Assembly (NCBI GenBank): GCA_022508745.1 | Contig: JAFLUP010000013.1 | Coordinates: 1 to 44,112 of the forward strand | DNA length: 44,112 nucleotides | Reading direction: 5' to 3' | DNA from: Oscillospiraceae bacterium | Lineage (GTDB): Bacteria; Bacillota; Clostridia; Oscillospirales; CAG-382 | Shown: piece after piece, positions 1-6,944 of the stretch | Numbering within the stretch: position 1 is the first letter of the stretch | How the letters are laid out: each line of letters begins with the position of its first letter | Notes under the pieces: generated by a model | Databases searched by the model: none | Told to the model about the DNA's origin: nothing | What the model saw: the letters and a program-made list of their open reading frames with translations, nothing else | Program-made: the position numbers and the translations under genes

Positions 1-28
1 GGGACGATCGGTCGATGCTGACACATAT

Positions 29-104
29 TCCTCCTTAGCTCAGTTGGTAGAGCGCATGACTGTTAATCATGATGTCGCAGGTCCGAGCCCTGCAGGGGGA
101 GCCA
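29..104 (+). tRNA. tRNA-Asn (anticodon GTT)
   Basis: A complete cloverleaf can be folded by hand. The acceptor stem TCCTCCT (29-35) pairs with AGGGGGA (94-100) with one G-U pair. The D stem is GCTC/GAGC, the anticodon stem is CATGA/TCATG around the loop CTGTTAA, and the T stem is GCAGG/CCTGC. The anticodon GTT at 62-64 reads Asn codons. Discriminator G is followed by an encoded CCA at 102-104. No other tRNA is seen in the 28 bases upstream, which I cannot assign. Confidence 0.97.
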
Positions 105-106
105 GC

Positions 107-136
107 AAAAAGGCATCCGAAAGGATGCCTTTTTTG
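107..136 (+). terminator. Rho-independent terminator of the tRNA gene
   Basis: An 8-bp stem AGGCATCC/GGATGCCT with a GAAA tetraloop is followed by a run of T. It lies directly after the tRNA CCA end. Confidence 0.93.
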
Positions 137-191
137 CAACTCGATTCGTTTCTAATGAATATCCGTAGGAAGTTCATTGGAAACGGATCGA

Positions 192-288
192 ATATCACTG
201 CAAACTTGTTTTCGATATCACTGCGAGCCGTGCTCGCAATATCACTCCGGAGAAGCCGGAATATCATTAAAATGCAACGCATTTCATT
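192..288. repeat. Array of small hairpins separated by ATATCACT
   Basis: ATATCACT occurs at 192-199, 215-222 and 239-246, with the variants ATATCATT (261-268) and ATTTCATT (281-288). The period is 20-24 bases. Each interval holds a short inverted repeat of different sequence: GCAAAC/GTTTTC (imperfect), GCGAGC/GCTCGC with a CGT loop, TCCGG/CCGGA, and AAATGC/GCATTT with an AAC loop. The linker is conserved and the stems vary but keep their pairing. No protein is apparent in 137-432. It is not a CRISPR array because the intervals are too short and self-complementary. Confidence 0.75.
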
Positions 289-292
289 CGCT

Positions 293-326
293 CCCCCCAC
301 AGCCGGAACGGTTGCCGGGGGTTTTT
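293..326 (+). terminator. Terminator-like hairpin after the hairpin array
   Basis: CCCCC pairs with GGGGG around an inner AGCCG/CGGTT stem, followed by TTTTT. The structure is a plausible intrinsic terminator on the plus strand, although no gene directly upstream was identified. It may end a short transcript of the hairpin array. Confidence 0.65.
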
Positions 327-432
327 GCTTTCATTCACAAAATAGCGATAGAATATAGCGAGAGAACGTGATAAAATATAACCGACTTATAAATCGGAAC
401 TTATGTGGGCGGTGAATGGGAGGATAGAGTCA

Positions 433-795
433 ATGAAAACCCTTTTTTTGAGTTCAAGCGGCTTAAATGAAAATACAACCAGCGTATTTTGGGAATGTAT
501 AAAAAAAGAACCGGCAAACACAAAAGCTATTTTTGTTCCCTCTGCCGCTGTCGGAAATGATAGCGCAAGAGAAAGTAAGAGACCGTGGAAGGCGATCGGA
601 TCCGTATGCGCAAATCGCTCCAATCGGTTTTGGGTGCGAAATAGACGACAGGCAACGAATAAACGGGAAAACCATGAAATACGCTTGCTACCGGCGGTTC
701 ATGGTTCTCTCTTTTCCGGGGGCATTTTTGGAAAAAAACAACCGATCCTTTCGTTTTGCGTATCGCTCCACAAAACGGGGAGTCCTACAGGATAA
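433..795 (+). pseudogene. Peptidase S51-like gene remnant (degraded)
   Basis: From the ATG at 433 the first 45 or so residues (MKTLFLSSSGLNEN..., then IFVPSAAVGNDSARE) look like the N-terminus of the dipeptidase E-like class I glutamine-amidotransferase group, peptidase family S51. That family normally has over 200 residues with a catalytic Ser in a GxSAG motif. After about 580 the reading frame becomes an Arg/Lys-rich sequence with no recognisable family features, and the ORF ends at 795 with no nucleophile motif. This fits deletion or frameshift decay. The next promoter (801-829) begins right after it. The family call rests on memory of homologues; the decay is inferred from the lost C-terminal two thirds. 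Confidence 0.5.
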
Positions 796-800
796 ATTTC

Positions 801-829
801 TTGACTCCGAACGCGTCGCATTGTAAGAT
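801..829 (+). promoter_or_regulatory. Sigma-A-type promoter for the XRE regulator pair
   Basis: TTGACT (801-806), a 17-bp spacer and TAAGAT (824-829) lie 47 bases before the ATG at 876. The ORF-track start at 756 would lie upstream of the promoter, which supports the internal ATG. Confidence 0.75.
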
Positions 830-875
830 AAGACCGTGGCCACGATCTATTTTTATTCACGAAAGGGAAAAGCAC

Positions 876-1733
876 ATGGAGATGAAAACCAAACTGAAAG
901 AATTGCGAACGGCAAGCGGTCTGACGCAGGTCGAGCTCGGCGAACGTCTCGGAATCTCCGCAAAAGTCATCTCGAAATGGGAAAACGGCGAATCGCTGCC
1001 CCCATGCGAACATCTTCCGACCCTCGCGGACGCGTTCCATATCCATATCGACGAGTTGTTCGGGCGGACGTACAGCGAAAAGGTAGATCTGAAAAAAGAA
1101 GTCCGGCGGTACGGATTTGATCACGCTGACGGAATATCCGATATGCAACACTTACTCTCGTATCTCCTGCTCGGGATGCAGGAACGCAAAAATCTTGAAA
1201 TGGGCTGTTACTCGGAGCAAGCCTTGCGCGAGATCTCCGGCGAGCTGGAACGCCTGATCGAAAACGGCGATCCCCGCCCGCAGTTCCAGCCGTATGCCAT
1301 CGACGACGCGGCTGTGAACTTCCTTCGGGAGGATTTTTCCATCGCAACGATGTGGCACTGCGGTAAAGGGAAATTCAAAGAAATCATGCAGAAAGACTAC
1401 CCGTCCATGCGGAAGCTCTTCGCGTTCCTTGCGCTTGACGGCGCGGACCGGATCGTCGGGCACCTTTGGCGCAACGCTGAAAACAAGAGCTTCACCCTCG
1501 AAGGATTGCAGAAAACGACAAACACCGACGAAGAAACGGTCAGCCGCTTTCTCGATCTCCTGCGCGCCATGGAAGAAACGACAAGCGAAGGGCTCCTCGG
1601 CAAAGAGACCGTAGTCATCGACGGTCAGGAGACGGAGATGTATCACTTTTACCCCGGGCAAACGACAAAACTGTTCGAAACCGTGTTGCTGGCGGCATAT
1701 CTTCTGATGACTGAAAAAGGAGGCTGTCGATGA
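876..1733 (+). CDS. XRE-family transcriptional regulator with long C-terminal domain
   Basis: This is a 285-residue protein. Residues 1-65 form a Cro/C1-type helix-turn-helix (LTQVELGERLGISAKVISKWENGESLP), so it probably binds DNA. The rest has no sensor family I recognise; the last 110 residues are predicted helical and read like a winged-helix bundle (FTLEGLQKTTNTDEETVSRF). The ATG at 876 was chosen over the track start because GAAAGGG sits 8 bases upstream and the promoter lies at 801-829. The next gene overlaps by four bases (ATGA), so the two are translated together. It resembles that neighbour in layout, which suggests an old tandem duplication. Target genes are unknown. Confidence 0.85.
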   Translation: MEMKTKLKELRTASGLTQVELGERLGISAKVISKWENGESLPPCEHLPTLADAFHIHIDELFGRTYSEKVDLKKEVRRYGFDHADGISDMQHLLSYLLLGMQERKNLEMGCYSEQALREISGELERLIENGDPRPQFQPYAIDDAAVNFLREDFSIATMWHCGKGKFKEIMQKDYPSMRKLFAFLALDGADRIVGHLWRNAENKSFTLEGLQKTTNTDEETVSRFLDLLRAMEETTSEGLLGKETVVIDGQETEMYHFYPGQTTKLFETVLLAAYLLMTEKGGCR

Positions 1734-2521
1734 GCGGGAAAACTGGCGCAACCATCCAAAAAATACGAAAATCGCTGGGTTATACGCAGACGGAGGTCGC
1801 GGAAAGGCTGTTTACCACGCCGCAGAACATCTCGCGGGTGGAAAGCGGGGAAGGGGAGCCGACGGTCGAAATGTTGATCGGCCTTTCGGAGCTCTTCGGC
1901 GTATCCGTCGATACGCTCCTTTGCCGCGATGTACTTTCCGAAGCGGAGCTGCTGAAGCGCGTGCGCGACCGTATGCAGCGTGCCAGTCGGGAGGAAACCT
2001 CCGAAACGGTCTTTTGCGTCTGCAAAGCCATGCTCTACGGCAGATATGCCGCCTCTCTGGGGGAGGAAAAGGAAATCAGCGACCGCCCGACCTATTCGAC
2101 CATCCGCACGAGAGCCCTCACGGGCGTTTTTTCCGACAGACCCGAAAGACCGCCTATCTTCGCCGCGGTCGGCGCCAACGCGGTGGACCTGTGCGAAGCA
2201 AGCGAGAGGAGCCTTGCCGGGATTTTCGAAGCGCTGGCGGACAGGGAGGTCCTTCGAATCATAAACAAACTTTCCGACTTGTTCCCCTACGATAAATCCT
2301 ATGATAAATCCTCGTTTTGCTCCGCGTTTGGGGTGGAGGAATCCAAATTCGAGCGTCTTTTTGAGCGGCTTGCGACCTTGCAGCTCATCACGGCAAGGAC
2401 CGTCAACCTGAACGGCAGCGCCGTTACCGTCTACCGTCCGGCGCTTAGCGGCGAAATCGTCCTGTTGCTGTCCTTGGCGGATCTGCTGTACAACGCATCG
2501 CCCGACGGGAACGCGCATTGA
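1730..2521 (+). CDS. Second XRE-family transcriptional regulator
   Basis: This 263-residue protein carries an N-terminal Cro/C1-type helix-turn-helix (YTQTEVAERLFTTPQNISRV, residues about 19-38, within a domain spanning 8-70). A middle region of unknown type follows, then a C-terminal segment (about 165-255) that again looks like a winged helix. AAAGGAGG lies just before the ATG, and the start overlaps the stop of the preceding regulator (ATGA). The pair may form a heterodimer or act in series, which is inference. No ligand-binding fold is recognised, and the gene downstream has its own promoter. Confidence 0.85.
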   Translation: MSGKTGATIQKIRKSLGYTQTEVAERLFTTPQNISRVESGEGEPTVEMLIGLSELFGVSVDTLLCRDVLSEAELLKRVRDRMQRASREETSETVFCVCKAMLYGRYAASLGEEKEISDRPTYSTIRTRALTGVFSDRPERPPIFAAVGANAVDLCEASERSLAGIFEALADREVLRIINKLSDLFPYDKSYDKSSFCSAFGVEESKFERLFERLATLQLITARTVNLNGSAVTVYRPALSGEIVLLLSLADLLYNASPDGNAH

Positions 2522-2536
2522 TCTTGCGCGAGCCGC

Positions 2537-2565
2537 TTGCAAATCGGCAACATCTGTGCTATACT
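2537..2565 (+). promoter_or_regulatory. Sigma-A-type promoter before the 2601 gene
   Basis: TTGCAA (2537-2542), a 17-bp spacer and TATACT (2560-2565). The predicted start of transcription near 2572 gives a 5' leader of about 30 bases with the ribosome site AGGAGGGG. Confidence 0.85.
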
Positions 2566-2600
2566 GTTTGGTGGATCATCCAAAACAGGAGGGGCAAGCC

Positions 2601-2903
2601 ATGAAGAAACTCAACGCGATTGTTTTCACGGACGAAACCGAATTCAGCGAACACGCGGACCGCATCACGACAAAGCTCTCCGGTTTGCCCGGGAATCAAA
2701 CGTATTTGGGTTGCTGGGGAGAGATTCGCTCGAATGATCCGTCGGCGGTCATTTCGGCTGTGTCCGGAGCGGTGTATCATTTTCTTGCCTCCGACAAAGA
2801 CGAAATTTTCTTCGGCTGCTGTGCGAAGGACTACCAACAGATTCTCGCGGCGATCGACGCGCGGGATTGCGAGGTCGTAAAGCGCTCCTGTCGGGAGATC
2901 TGA
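2601..2903 (+). CDS. Small protein of unknown function (100 aa)
   Basis: I do not recognise this family. The 100-residue product has no signal peptide or membrane segment and reads as a compact alpha/beta protein (MKKLNAIVFTDETEF at the start, three Cys in the second half). The ATG at 2601 follows AGGAGGGG at ideal spacing, so the track start at 2556, which lies inside the promoter, is wrong. A near-consensus promoter precedes it and pyroglutamyl peptidase follows after 56 bases, so the two are probably cotranscribed. Confidence 0.7.
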   Translation: MKKLNAIVFTDETEFSEHADRITTKLSGLPGNQTYLGCWGEIRSNDPSAVISAVSGAVYHFLASDKDEIFFGCCAKDYQQILAAIDARDCEVVKRSCREI

Positions 2904-2959
2904 TGCAACGGGGAAGCGTACGAATTTCGATTTCATGCGGGAAATGAGGGATATCGCCA

Positions 2960-3547
2960 ATGGATAAAAAATTGCTGATCACCGCTTTCGAACCCTTCGG
3001 CGGGGAGACGGTCAACGCGTCTCTGGCGGCGGTTTCCGCGCTGCCGGACCGGGTCGGAGACTGGGAGATCCACAAACTTACCATCCCCGTGGTGTTCGGG
3101 AAAGGGGCGCAGGCGGTCATGGAGTTTACCAAACACACCCCCGTGGACGCGGTGCTTTGCGTCGGTCAGGCGGCGGGTCGCTCCGCCGTCACGCCGGAGA
3201 TGCTCGCCATCAATTTGCAGTACGCCTCTATCCCGGATAACGAGGGCAACTGCCCGAAGGACGAGCCTATCGAAAGCGGGGGAAACGGCAGGGAAGCGAT
3301 CTTTTCCACCATGCCCATCCGCCGGATGGCGGAGGCGGTCAAGGGGGCGGGGATCCCCTGCGAAGTGTCCTATTCCGCCGGAACGTATGTCTGCAACGAT
3401 ACCTATTACCGACTGCTGTCTTTTTTTGCGGGAACGCCCGTGAAGGTCGGCTTTCTCCACCTTCCCGTCATGCCGGAACAGGGCTCGCCGTCTTTGGAGC
3501 CCGAGCGTGCGGTCCGGGCGCTGCAACTTGCCATTCGGGAGATATAG
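2960..3547 (+). CDS. pcp: Pyrrolidone-carboxylate peptidase (pyroglutamyl peptidase I)
   Basis: This cytoplasmic cysteine peptidase (family C15) removes N-terminal pyroglutamate from peptides. At 195 residues it is slightly shorter than the usual 200-215. The N-terminal LLITAFEPFGG matches the family start. The triad is visible as Glu80 (AVTPEMLAIN), Cys145 in SAGTYVCND and His167 in GFLHLPVMPEQ, almost exactly the positions known from Bacillus enzymes. It follows the 100-residue unknown gene in the same orientation and ends at a strong terminator. Confidence 0.95.
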   Translation: MDKKLLITAFEPFGGETVNASLAAVSALPDRVGDWEIHKLTIPVVFGKGAQAVMEFTKHTPVDAVLCVGQAAGRSAVTPEMLAINLQYASIPDNEGNCPKDEPIESGGNGREAIFSTMPIRRMAEAVKGAGIPCEVSYSAGTYVCNDTYYRLLSFFAGTPVKVGFLHLPVMPEQGSPSLEPERAVRALQLAIREI

Positions 3548-3559
3548 GAGGCAAAAAAC

Positions 3560-3590
3560 AAGAAGGTCATCCGTAGGGATGACCTTTTTC
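3560..3590. terminator. Bidirectional terminator between pcp and the small XRE gene
   Basis: The inverted repeat AAGGTCATCC/GGATGACCTT with a GTAG loop is flanked by T-rich sequence on the plus strand and by a T run on the minus strand (AAAAAACA read in reverse). It lies between convergent genes. Confidence 0.85.
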
Positions 3591-3617
3591 AATGCCCGTG
3601 ACAACGCCGTTGCCAGC

Positions 3618-3833
3618 TTATTTGGATATTTTGGGGTTGTCGGTCTGATCCAGAAGGTAGTCGATGCTGACCCCGTAAAACGCAGAGAGCTTGATCAACA
3701 CCTCCGCGGTGAGGGCGATCACGCCGGTTTCGTATTGCGAGTACGTGTTTTGAGAGACGTTCAGGATCTTTGCGATTTCCTTTTGCTTGATGTCCCGATC
3801 CTCCCGGATGGCGCGTAGATTTTTGAATTGCAT
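3618..3833 (-). CDS. Small XRE-family repressor (71 aa)
   Basis: The protein is almost only a Cro/C1 helix-turn-helix domain: MQFKNLRAIREDRDIKQKEI, then LNVSQNTYSQYETG as the recognition region and YGVSIDYLLDQTDN as the usual last helix. The track start at 4070 runs through the divergent promoter and is not real; the ATG at 3833 has GAGGTGATC upstream. It is divergent from the zinc-ribbon pair, and two palindromes lie in the shared intergenic region, so autoregulation plus control of the neighbours is the simplest reading. No effector domain is present. Confidence 0.9.
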   Translation of the reverse strand: MQFKNLRAIREDRDIKQKEIAKILNVSQNTYSQYETGVIALTAEVLIKLSAFYGVSIDYLLDQTDNPKISK

Positions 3834-3857
3834 GAAGATCACCTCAAAAATATGATA

Positions 3858-3906
3858 CAATATCTGTAATAAAGATATTGACAAATATCTGTAATTCAGA
3901 TATAAT
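3858..3906. promoter_or_regulatory. Divergent control region: perfect promoter with two palindromic operators
   Basis: On the plus strand TTGACA (3878-3883), 17 bp and TATAAT (3901-3906) form a full-consensus promoter for the zinc-ribbon genes. Two palindromes overlap it: CAATATCT-N7-AGATATTG (3858-3880) and ATATCTG-N5-CAGATAT (3885-3903). Both contain AATATCTGTAAT, an exact 12-bp direct repeat with a 25-bp period. The second covers the spacer and part of the -10 box, and the first abuts and enters the -35 box. Binding by the adjacent XRE protein is inferred. Confidence 0.8.
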
Positions 3907-3951
3907 AGGATTGCCGAATAACGGCAAATCATTTTGAAGGGAGTACAGAAA

Positions 3952-4404
3952 ATGAAACATTGTGCAAAATGCGGGAAGGAACTGCTGGACGAAGCGGTCA
4001 TCTGCCCGGGCTGCGGCTGCGCGGTAGAAGGGGGCCATGCGGCGCAAAGGGGGAAAACGGAGGACGCCATGGCAGGCTACGAAAAGGCGGCAAGGGGAGC
4101 CGGTATCACAAACATCATCGGTTTTCTCCTTTTGGCGGCGGGAGTCGTCTGTGGCGTGTTTCTTCACGTTGCGGTCGGTTCGGCGCTGTGCTTGATTGCG
4201 GAAATTATTGCGTTATTGGCGAACACAAAGGTGAAGAAGCTGTTCAAGAGCAACAATGCGAGTATCACCGATAAAAAGGCGTATCAGGCAGCCGAGAAAC
4301 AGTTGCTAAAGGAATTGAAAGCCAAATATTTCGCGTTCAAGCTCTCGATCGTGCTGGCGGTTGTCGCTTTGGTGGGCGTCATCGGGTTTGCGCTTTTGAT
4401 TTAA
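3952..4404 (+). CDS. Zinc-ribbon membrane protein (150 aa)
   Basis: The N-terminus is a zinc-ribbon knuckle pair, CAKCGKELLDEAVICPGCGC, of the zinc_ribbon_2 type. Two adjoining hydrophobic stretches follow at about 52-85, then a charged helical stretch and a final membrane segment at about 131-149. It is likely an inner-membrane protein with a cytosolic metal-binding head; its function is unknown. The ATG at 3952 has AAGGGAG upstream. A small hairpin (TTGCCG/CGGCAA) lies in the leader. Its first 25 residues are nearly identical to those of the next gene. Confidence 0.8.
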   Translation: MKHCAKCGKELLDEAVICPGCGCAVEGGHAAQRGKTEDAMAGYEKAARGAGITNIIGFLLLAAGVVCGVFLHVAVGSALCLIAEIIALLANTKVKKLFKSNNASITDKKAYQAAEKQLLKELKAKYFAFKLSIVLAVVALVGVIGFALLI

Positions 4405-4420
4405 GGAAAGGAGGCATACA

Positions 4421-4912
4421 ATGAAACACTGCACGCATTGCGGGAAGGAGCTGCCGGACGAAGCGATCGTCTGCCCGGGCTGCGGATGCGCTGTCACCCC
4501 GGAGCAGGGCACACAGAAGAAAAAATCGCACCTCAAACTGATTCTGATTATTGCGATCGCCGCTGTGTTGGTCGCGGGCGCCGTGGTCGGCGGTATCTTT
4601 TTGCGGAATCATCTCCGCGAAGAAAAGGTAAAGGATCAGCTTGCCGGCAAAACGTTTCGTTATGAGAGTTTGAGCCTCTATAGCTATAGGTGGAAAGAGA
4701 TTTCGTTCGATGAGAACGCACAGTGCAAATATACGTATTTTTATTCCAGTGTCATGAGCGAACCGGAGACGTATTCTCGGTCGTACGAAATTGAATTTAA
4801 GAACGGCTCGACGTTTTTGATCATGGGCGTGGATACATACGAGGTTCGGTATAATAGCTACGGCAAAGTGGACAACCTTTACGATGTGAACGACAAAACC
4901 GTATACGATTAA
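4421..4912 (+). CDS. Zinc-ribbon membrane protein with extracytoplasmic domain (163 aa)
   Basis: The head CTHCGKELPDEAIVCPGCGC is a near copy of that in the upstream gene. Lys residues and one membrane segment (about 37-60, LKLILIIAIAAVLVAGAVVGG) follow, then a 100-residue polar domain rich in Tyr and Ser that would lie outside the membrane (DUF4352-like or lipocalin-like sheets are possible; I do not recognise it). AAAGGAGG lies before the ATG. The gene is in one operon with 3952, 16 bases apart, under the XRE-controlled promoter, and ends at a terminator. Confidence 0.8.
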   Translation: MKHCTHCGKELPDEAIVCPGCGCAVTPEQGTQKKKSHLKLILIIAIAAVLVAGAVVGGIFLRNHLREEKVKDQLAGKTFRYESLSLYSYRWKEISFDENAQCKYTYFYSSVMSEPETYSRSYEIEFKNGSTFLIMGVDTYEVRYNSYGKVDNLYDVNDKTVYD

Positions 4913-4934
4913 AAAAGCATAACGCCTTTCGCAG

Positions 4935-4962
4935 AAAAAGCATCCGACGGGTGCTTTTTTTC
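4935..4962 (+). terminator. Terminator of the zinc-ribbon operon
   Basis: AAAAAGCA pairs with TGCTTTTT, extended by T-G and C-G pairs around a short loop, and is followed by further T residues. Confidence 0.9.
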
Positions 4963-5132
4963 TTGTTCCTCCGGCGGAACGGAACGGACGCCATTTGTGC
5001 AGCAAAGTAACAAAAATGAATTTTTTTTGAAGCAAATTGCGTGTGTCGGAAACATTCTCTTCATAAACCATCCGCGTGGTGAGAATTTCCATAAAAAATG
5101 AAGCCGAAAAACAAAAAACTTTTCAAAAACAC

Positions 5133-5161
5133 TTGCAAAACGGAATCGGATATGATACAAT
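5133..5161 (+). promoter_or_regulatory. Sigma-A-type promoter of the sortase/SipW operon
   Basis: TTGCAA (5133-5138), 17 bp and TACAAT (5156-5161). Transcription would begin near 5168. It is the only strong promoter seen before the seven-gene operon. The AT-rich stretch 4963-5130 holds no gene. Confidence 0.85.
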
Positions 5162-5168
5162 ATCCACA

Positions 5169-5235
5169 CCTATAGTCGACAACTATGGGCAAAATTGTCC
5201 AGCGCTTTTTAAGCGACCGCGGCATCGGACGCCGC
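5169..5235 (+). other. Structured leader of the sortase/SipW operon
   Basis: Three hairpins follow the predicted transcription start: CCTATAG/CTATGGG (5169-5189), CGCTT/AAGCG (5203-5215) and GCGGC/GCCGC (5219-5235). None has a T run, so this is not a terminator. It matches no riboswitch class that I can recognise. If translation began at ATG 5185 this would be coding, but that ATG has no ribosome site. Confidence 0.45.
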
Positions 5236-5265
5236 AACTCCTTTTTGGAAGATAGGGGACCGGTT

Positions 5266-6111
5266 TTGAAAAGAAAAATCCTTCTGATCTTCTTCATTTT
5301 ATCCTTGCTGGTATTCATCGGTTCCGCCATAGGGATCGGCGTTGTGCTGCATCGGTATCATCAGGCGGACGTTCTGTATGACGATTTGCAGGACCGTTAT
5401 GTCACCTATGTGGATCCCTCCTCCCGGGAAGAATCGGCGCAATCGCGGCCGCCCCAGAGCGGCGAGCCTTCCGGCGATCCCTCCGGCGGCGAAGCATCTG
5501 CCGGTTCTGTGGACCCGGTCGAGCCGGAGCCCGAGCCCGAATGGCCGCCCATCAGCGTGGATTTCGGGGCGCTTTTGGAGCTCAACAGCGATGTGGCTGG
5601 TTGGCTCTACTGTGCAGACACTCCCATCAACTACCCCGTGATGTGGTCCGCCGATAACGAGGATTACCTGCACCGGGATCTGAACGGGAAGTACCTCTAC
5701 TCCGGCACGCCGTTTGTGGATTATCGCTGCTCGGCAGTGGGGACGAACCGCAACCACATCATCTATGCCCACAACATGAAGAACGGAACCATGTTCGGCA
5801 CGTTGGGCGAGTACAAGGAGCAAAGCTACTACGACGCGCATCCTGTCCTGTATTACCTTACGCCGGAACACCAGTATAAGATCGAGCTGTTCTCCGGGCT
5901 TGTGACCAAAGCGGATGCAGAGGTCTATAACGTGCAGTTCCAAAGCGAGGAAGCCTTCGAAGCCTTCTTGCAGAGCCTGAAGGAGAATTCCACCTTCCGT
6001 TCCGACGTTACCGTCACGGCGGAGGACTGCATCGTCACTCTTTCCACTTGCTCGTATGAGTTCAACAACGCGAGATATGTCGTATTCGGGAAGCTGATCA
6101 AGCTGCGCTGA
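5266..6111 (+). CDS. srtB: Class B sortase
   Basis: A transpeptidase that would cleave wall-sorting motifs and join the protein to peptidoglycan outside the cell. From the TTG at 5266 it has 281 residues: an N-terminal membrane anchor (about 5-26), a Pro/Ser/Glu-rich linker (about 50-95) and the catalytic domain. The catalytic His169 lies in IIYAHNM, Cys262 in TLSTCSYEF and Arg270 in NNARYVV, the class B arrangement. The TTG has AGGGG 8 bases upstream, while the track ATG at 5185 has no ribosome site and would leave a 17-base leader. It opens the operon, and two nearby proteins end in PPQTG and SPETG, matching the (S/P)PxTG pattern reported for Clostridioides difficile SrtB. Confidence 0.9.
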   Translation: MKRKILLIFFILSLLVFIGSAIGIGVVLHRYHQADVLYDDLQDRYVTYVDPSSREESAQSRPPQSGEPSGDPSGGEASAGSVDPVEPEPEPEWPPISVDFGALLELNSDVAGWLYCADTPINYPVMWSADNEDYLHRDLNGKYLYSGTPFVDYRCSAVGTNRNHIIYAHNMKNGTMFGTLGEYKEQSYYDAHPVLYYLTPEHQYKIELFSGLVTKADAEVYNVQFQSEEAFEAFLQSLKENSTFRSDVTVTAEDCIVTLSTCSYEFNNARYVVFGKLIKLR

Positions 6112-6162
6112 CAAGCGGCGACCGATACCGGCGTGACCGCATATCTTTCTAAAGGAGGACGC

Positions 6163-6936
6163 ATGGCAATGTCGCAGCCCCAAAAGCAACCCTCTACGAC
6201 GCGCCATAAGGTACTGACGGCGCTGGGGATCGCCCTCTGCGTGATCCTTGTCCCTTTGCTGATCATCAACGTCACGTTGATTATAAAGAGCTACGTCAAT
6301 CCCGATGAAGTGCCTACGCTGGGCGGGGTCGCTCCCCTCATCGTACTGACCGAATCCATGAAACCGGGCATCCAACCCGGGGATCTGATCTTCGTGAAAT
6401 CCATTGAAGGGAGCGAGGTAAAGGAAGGGGACGTCATCGCCTTCTTCGACCCGGCTTCCAAAGAGAACAGCATCCTGACCCATAGGGTCAAGGAGATTCG
6501 CGAGGTGGACGGCACCATCTACTTCACCACCTGGGGCGACGCCAACGGCGGCGCGGTGGATCCCCAGCAGGTTGCAGCAAGCGCACTGGTGGGCATTTAT
6601 ACGAACTTCCGCATCCCCTTTGCGGGGCGCGTTGCCATCTTCATGCAGTCCACGGCGGGTCTGGTGATCTGCGTGTTCCTCCCGCTGGTGCTGCTGATCG
6701 GCTGGGACATTTTCCGGCGCAGACGGCATGAAAAGAAAAACCAGCAGGACACCGAGGCGCTCCTTGCAGAATTGGAAGCACTGAAAGCCGCAAAAGCGGC
6801 GGAGGCTTCGAAGGAGCCTGCCGCTGAACCGGCAGCTGCCGAATCGGAAGCTGCCGAACCGGTAGCGGAACCTCCCGCGGAAGCGCCTACCGAACCGTCT
6901 TCTGCATCGGTTCCCACCGAGGAGAATCCTCAATAA
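6163..6936 (+). CDS. sipW: SipW-type signal peptidase I (first copy)
   Basis: A membrane serine protease of the SipW/archaeal/ER class, which processes TasA- and camelysin-like preproteins. It has 257 residues: a membrane segment at about 17-42, catalytic Ser65 in VLTESMKPGIQPGD, His107 in ILTHRV in place of the usual bacterial Lys, and GDAN with Asp126. A second membrane segment follows at about 158-184, then a long Ala/Glu/Pro-rich cytoplasmic tail (about 195-257). Ribosome site AAAGGAGG precedes two possible ATGs (6163 and 6169); I use the first, though the second has better spacing. It probably serves one or more of the FAKY-type exported proteins of this operon. Confidence 0.9.
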   Translation: MAMSQPQKQPSTTRHKVLTALGIALCVILVPLLIINVTLIIKSYVNPDEVPTLGGVAPLIVLTESMKPGIQPGDLIFVKSIEGSEVKEGDVIAFFDPASKENSILTHRVKEIREVDGTIYFTTWGDANGGAVDPQQVAASALVGIYTNFRIPFAGRVAIFMQSTAGLVICVFLPLVLLIGWDIFRRRRHEKKNQQDTEALLAELEALKAAKAAEASKEPAAEPAAAESEAAEPVAEPPAEAPTEPSSASVPTEENPQ

Positions 6937-6944
6937 TCCACGGT

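Noticed and set aside
192-288. CRISPR array
   Set aside because: The repeated unit is only 8 bases, and the intervals are self-complementary and too short for spacers. No cas gene is present.
5185-5265. N-terminal extension of sortase B from ATG 5185
   Set aside because: There is no ribosome site, and the leader would be 17 bases; TTG 5266 has AGGGG at proper spacing.
5169-5265. Cyclic di-GMP riboswitch controlling the surface operon
   Set aside because: This would be attractive for a sortase locus, but the conserved bases of the known classes are not present.
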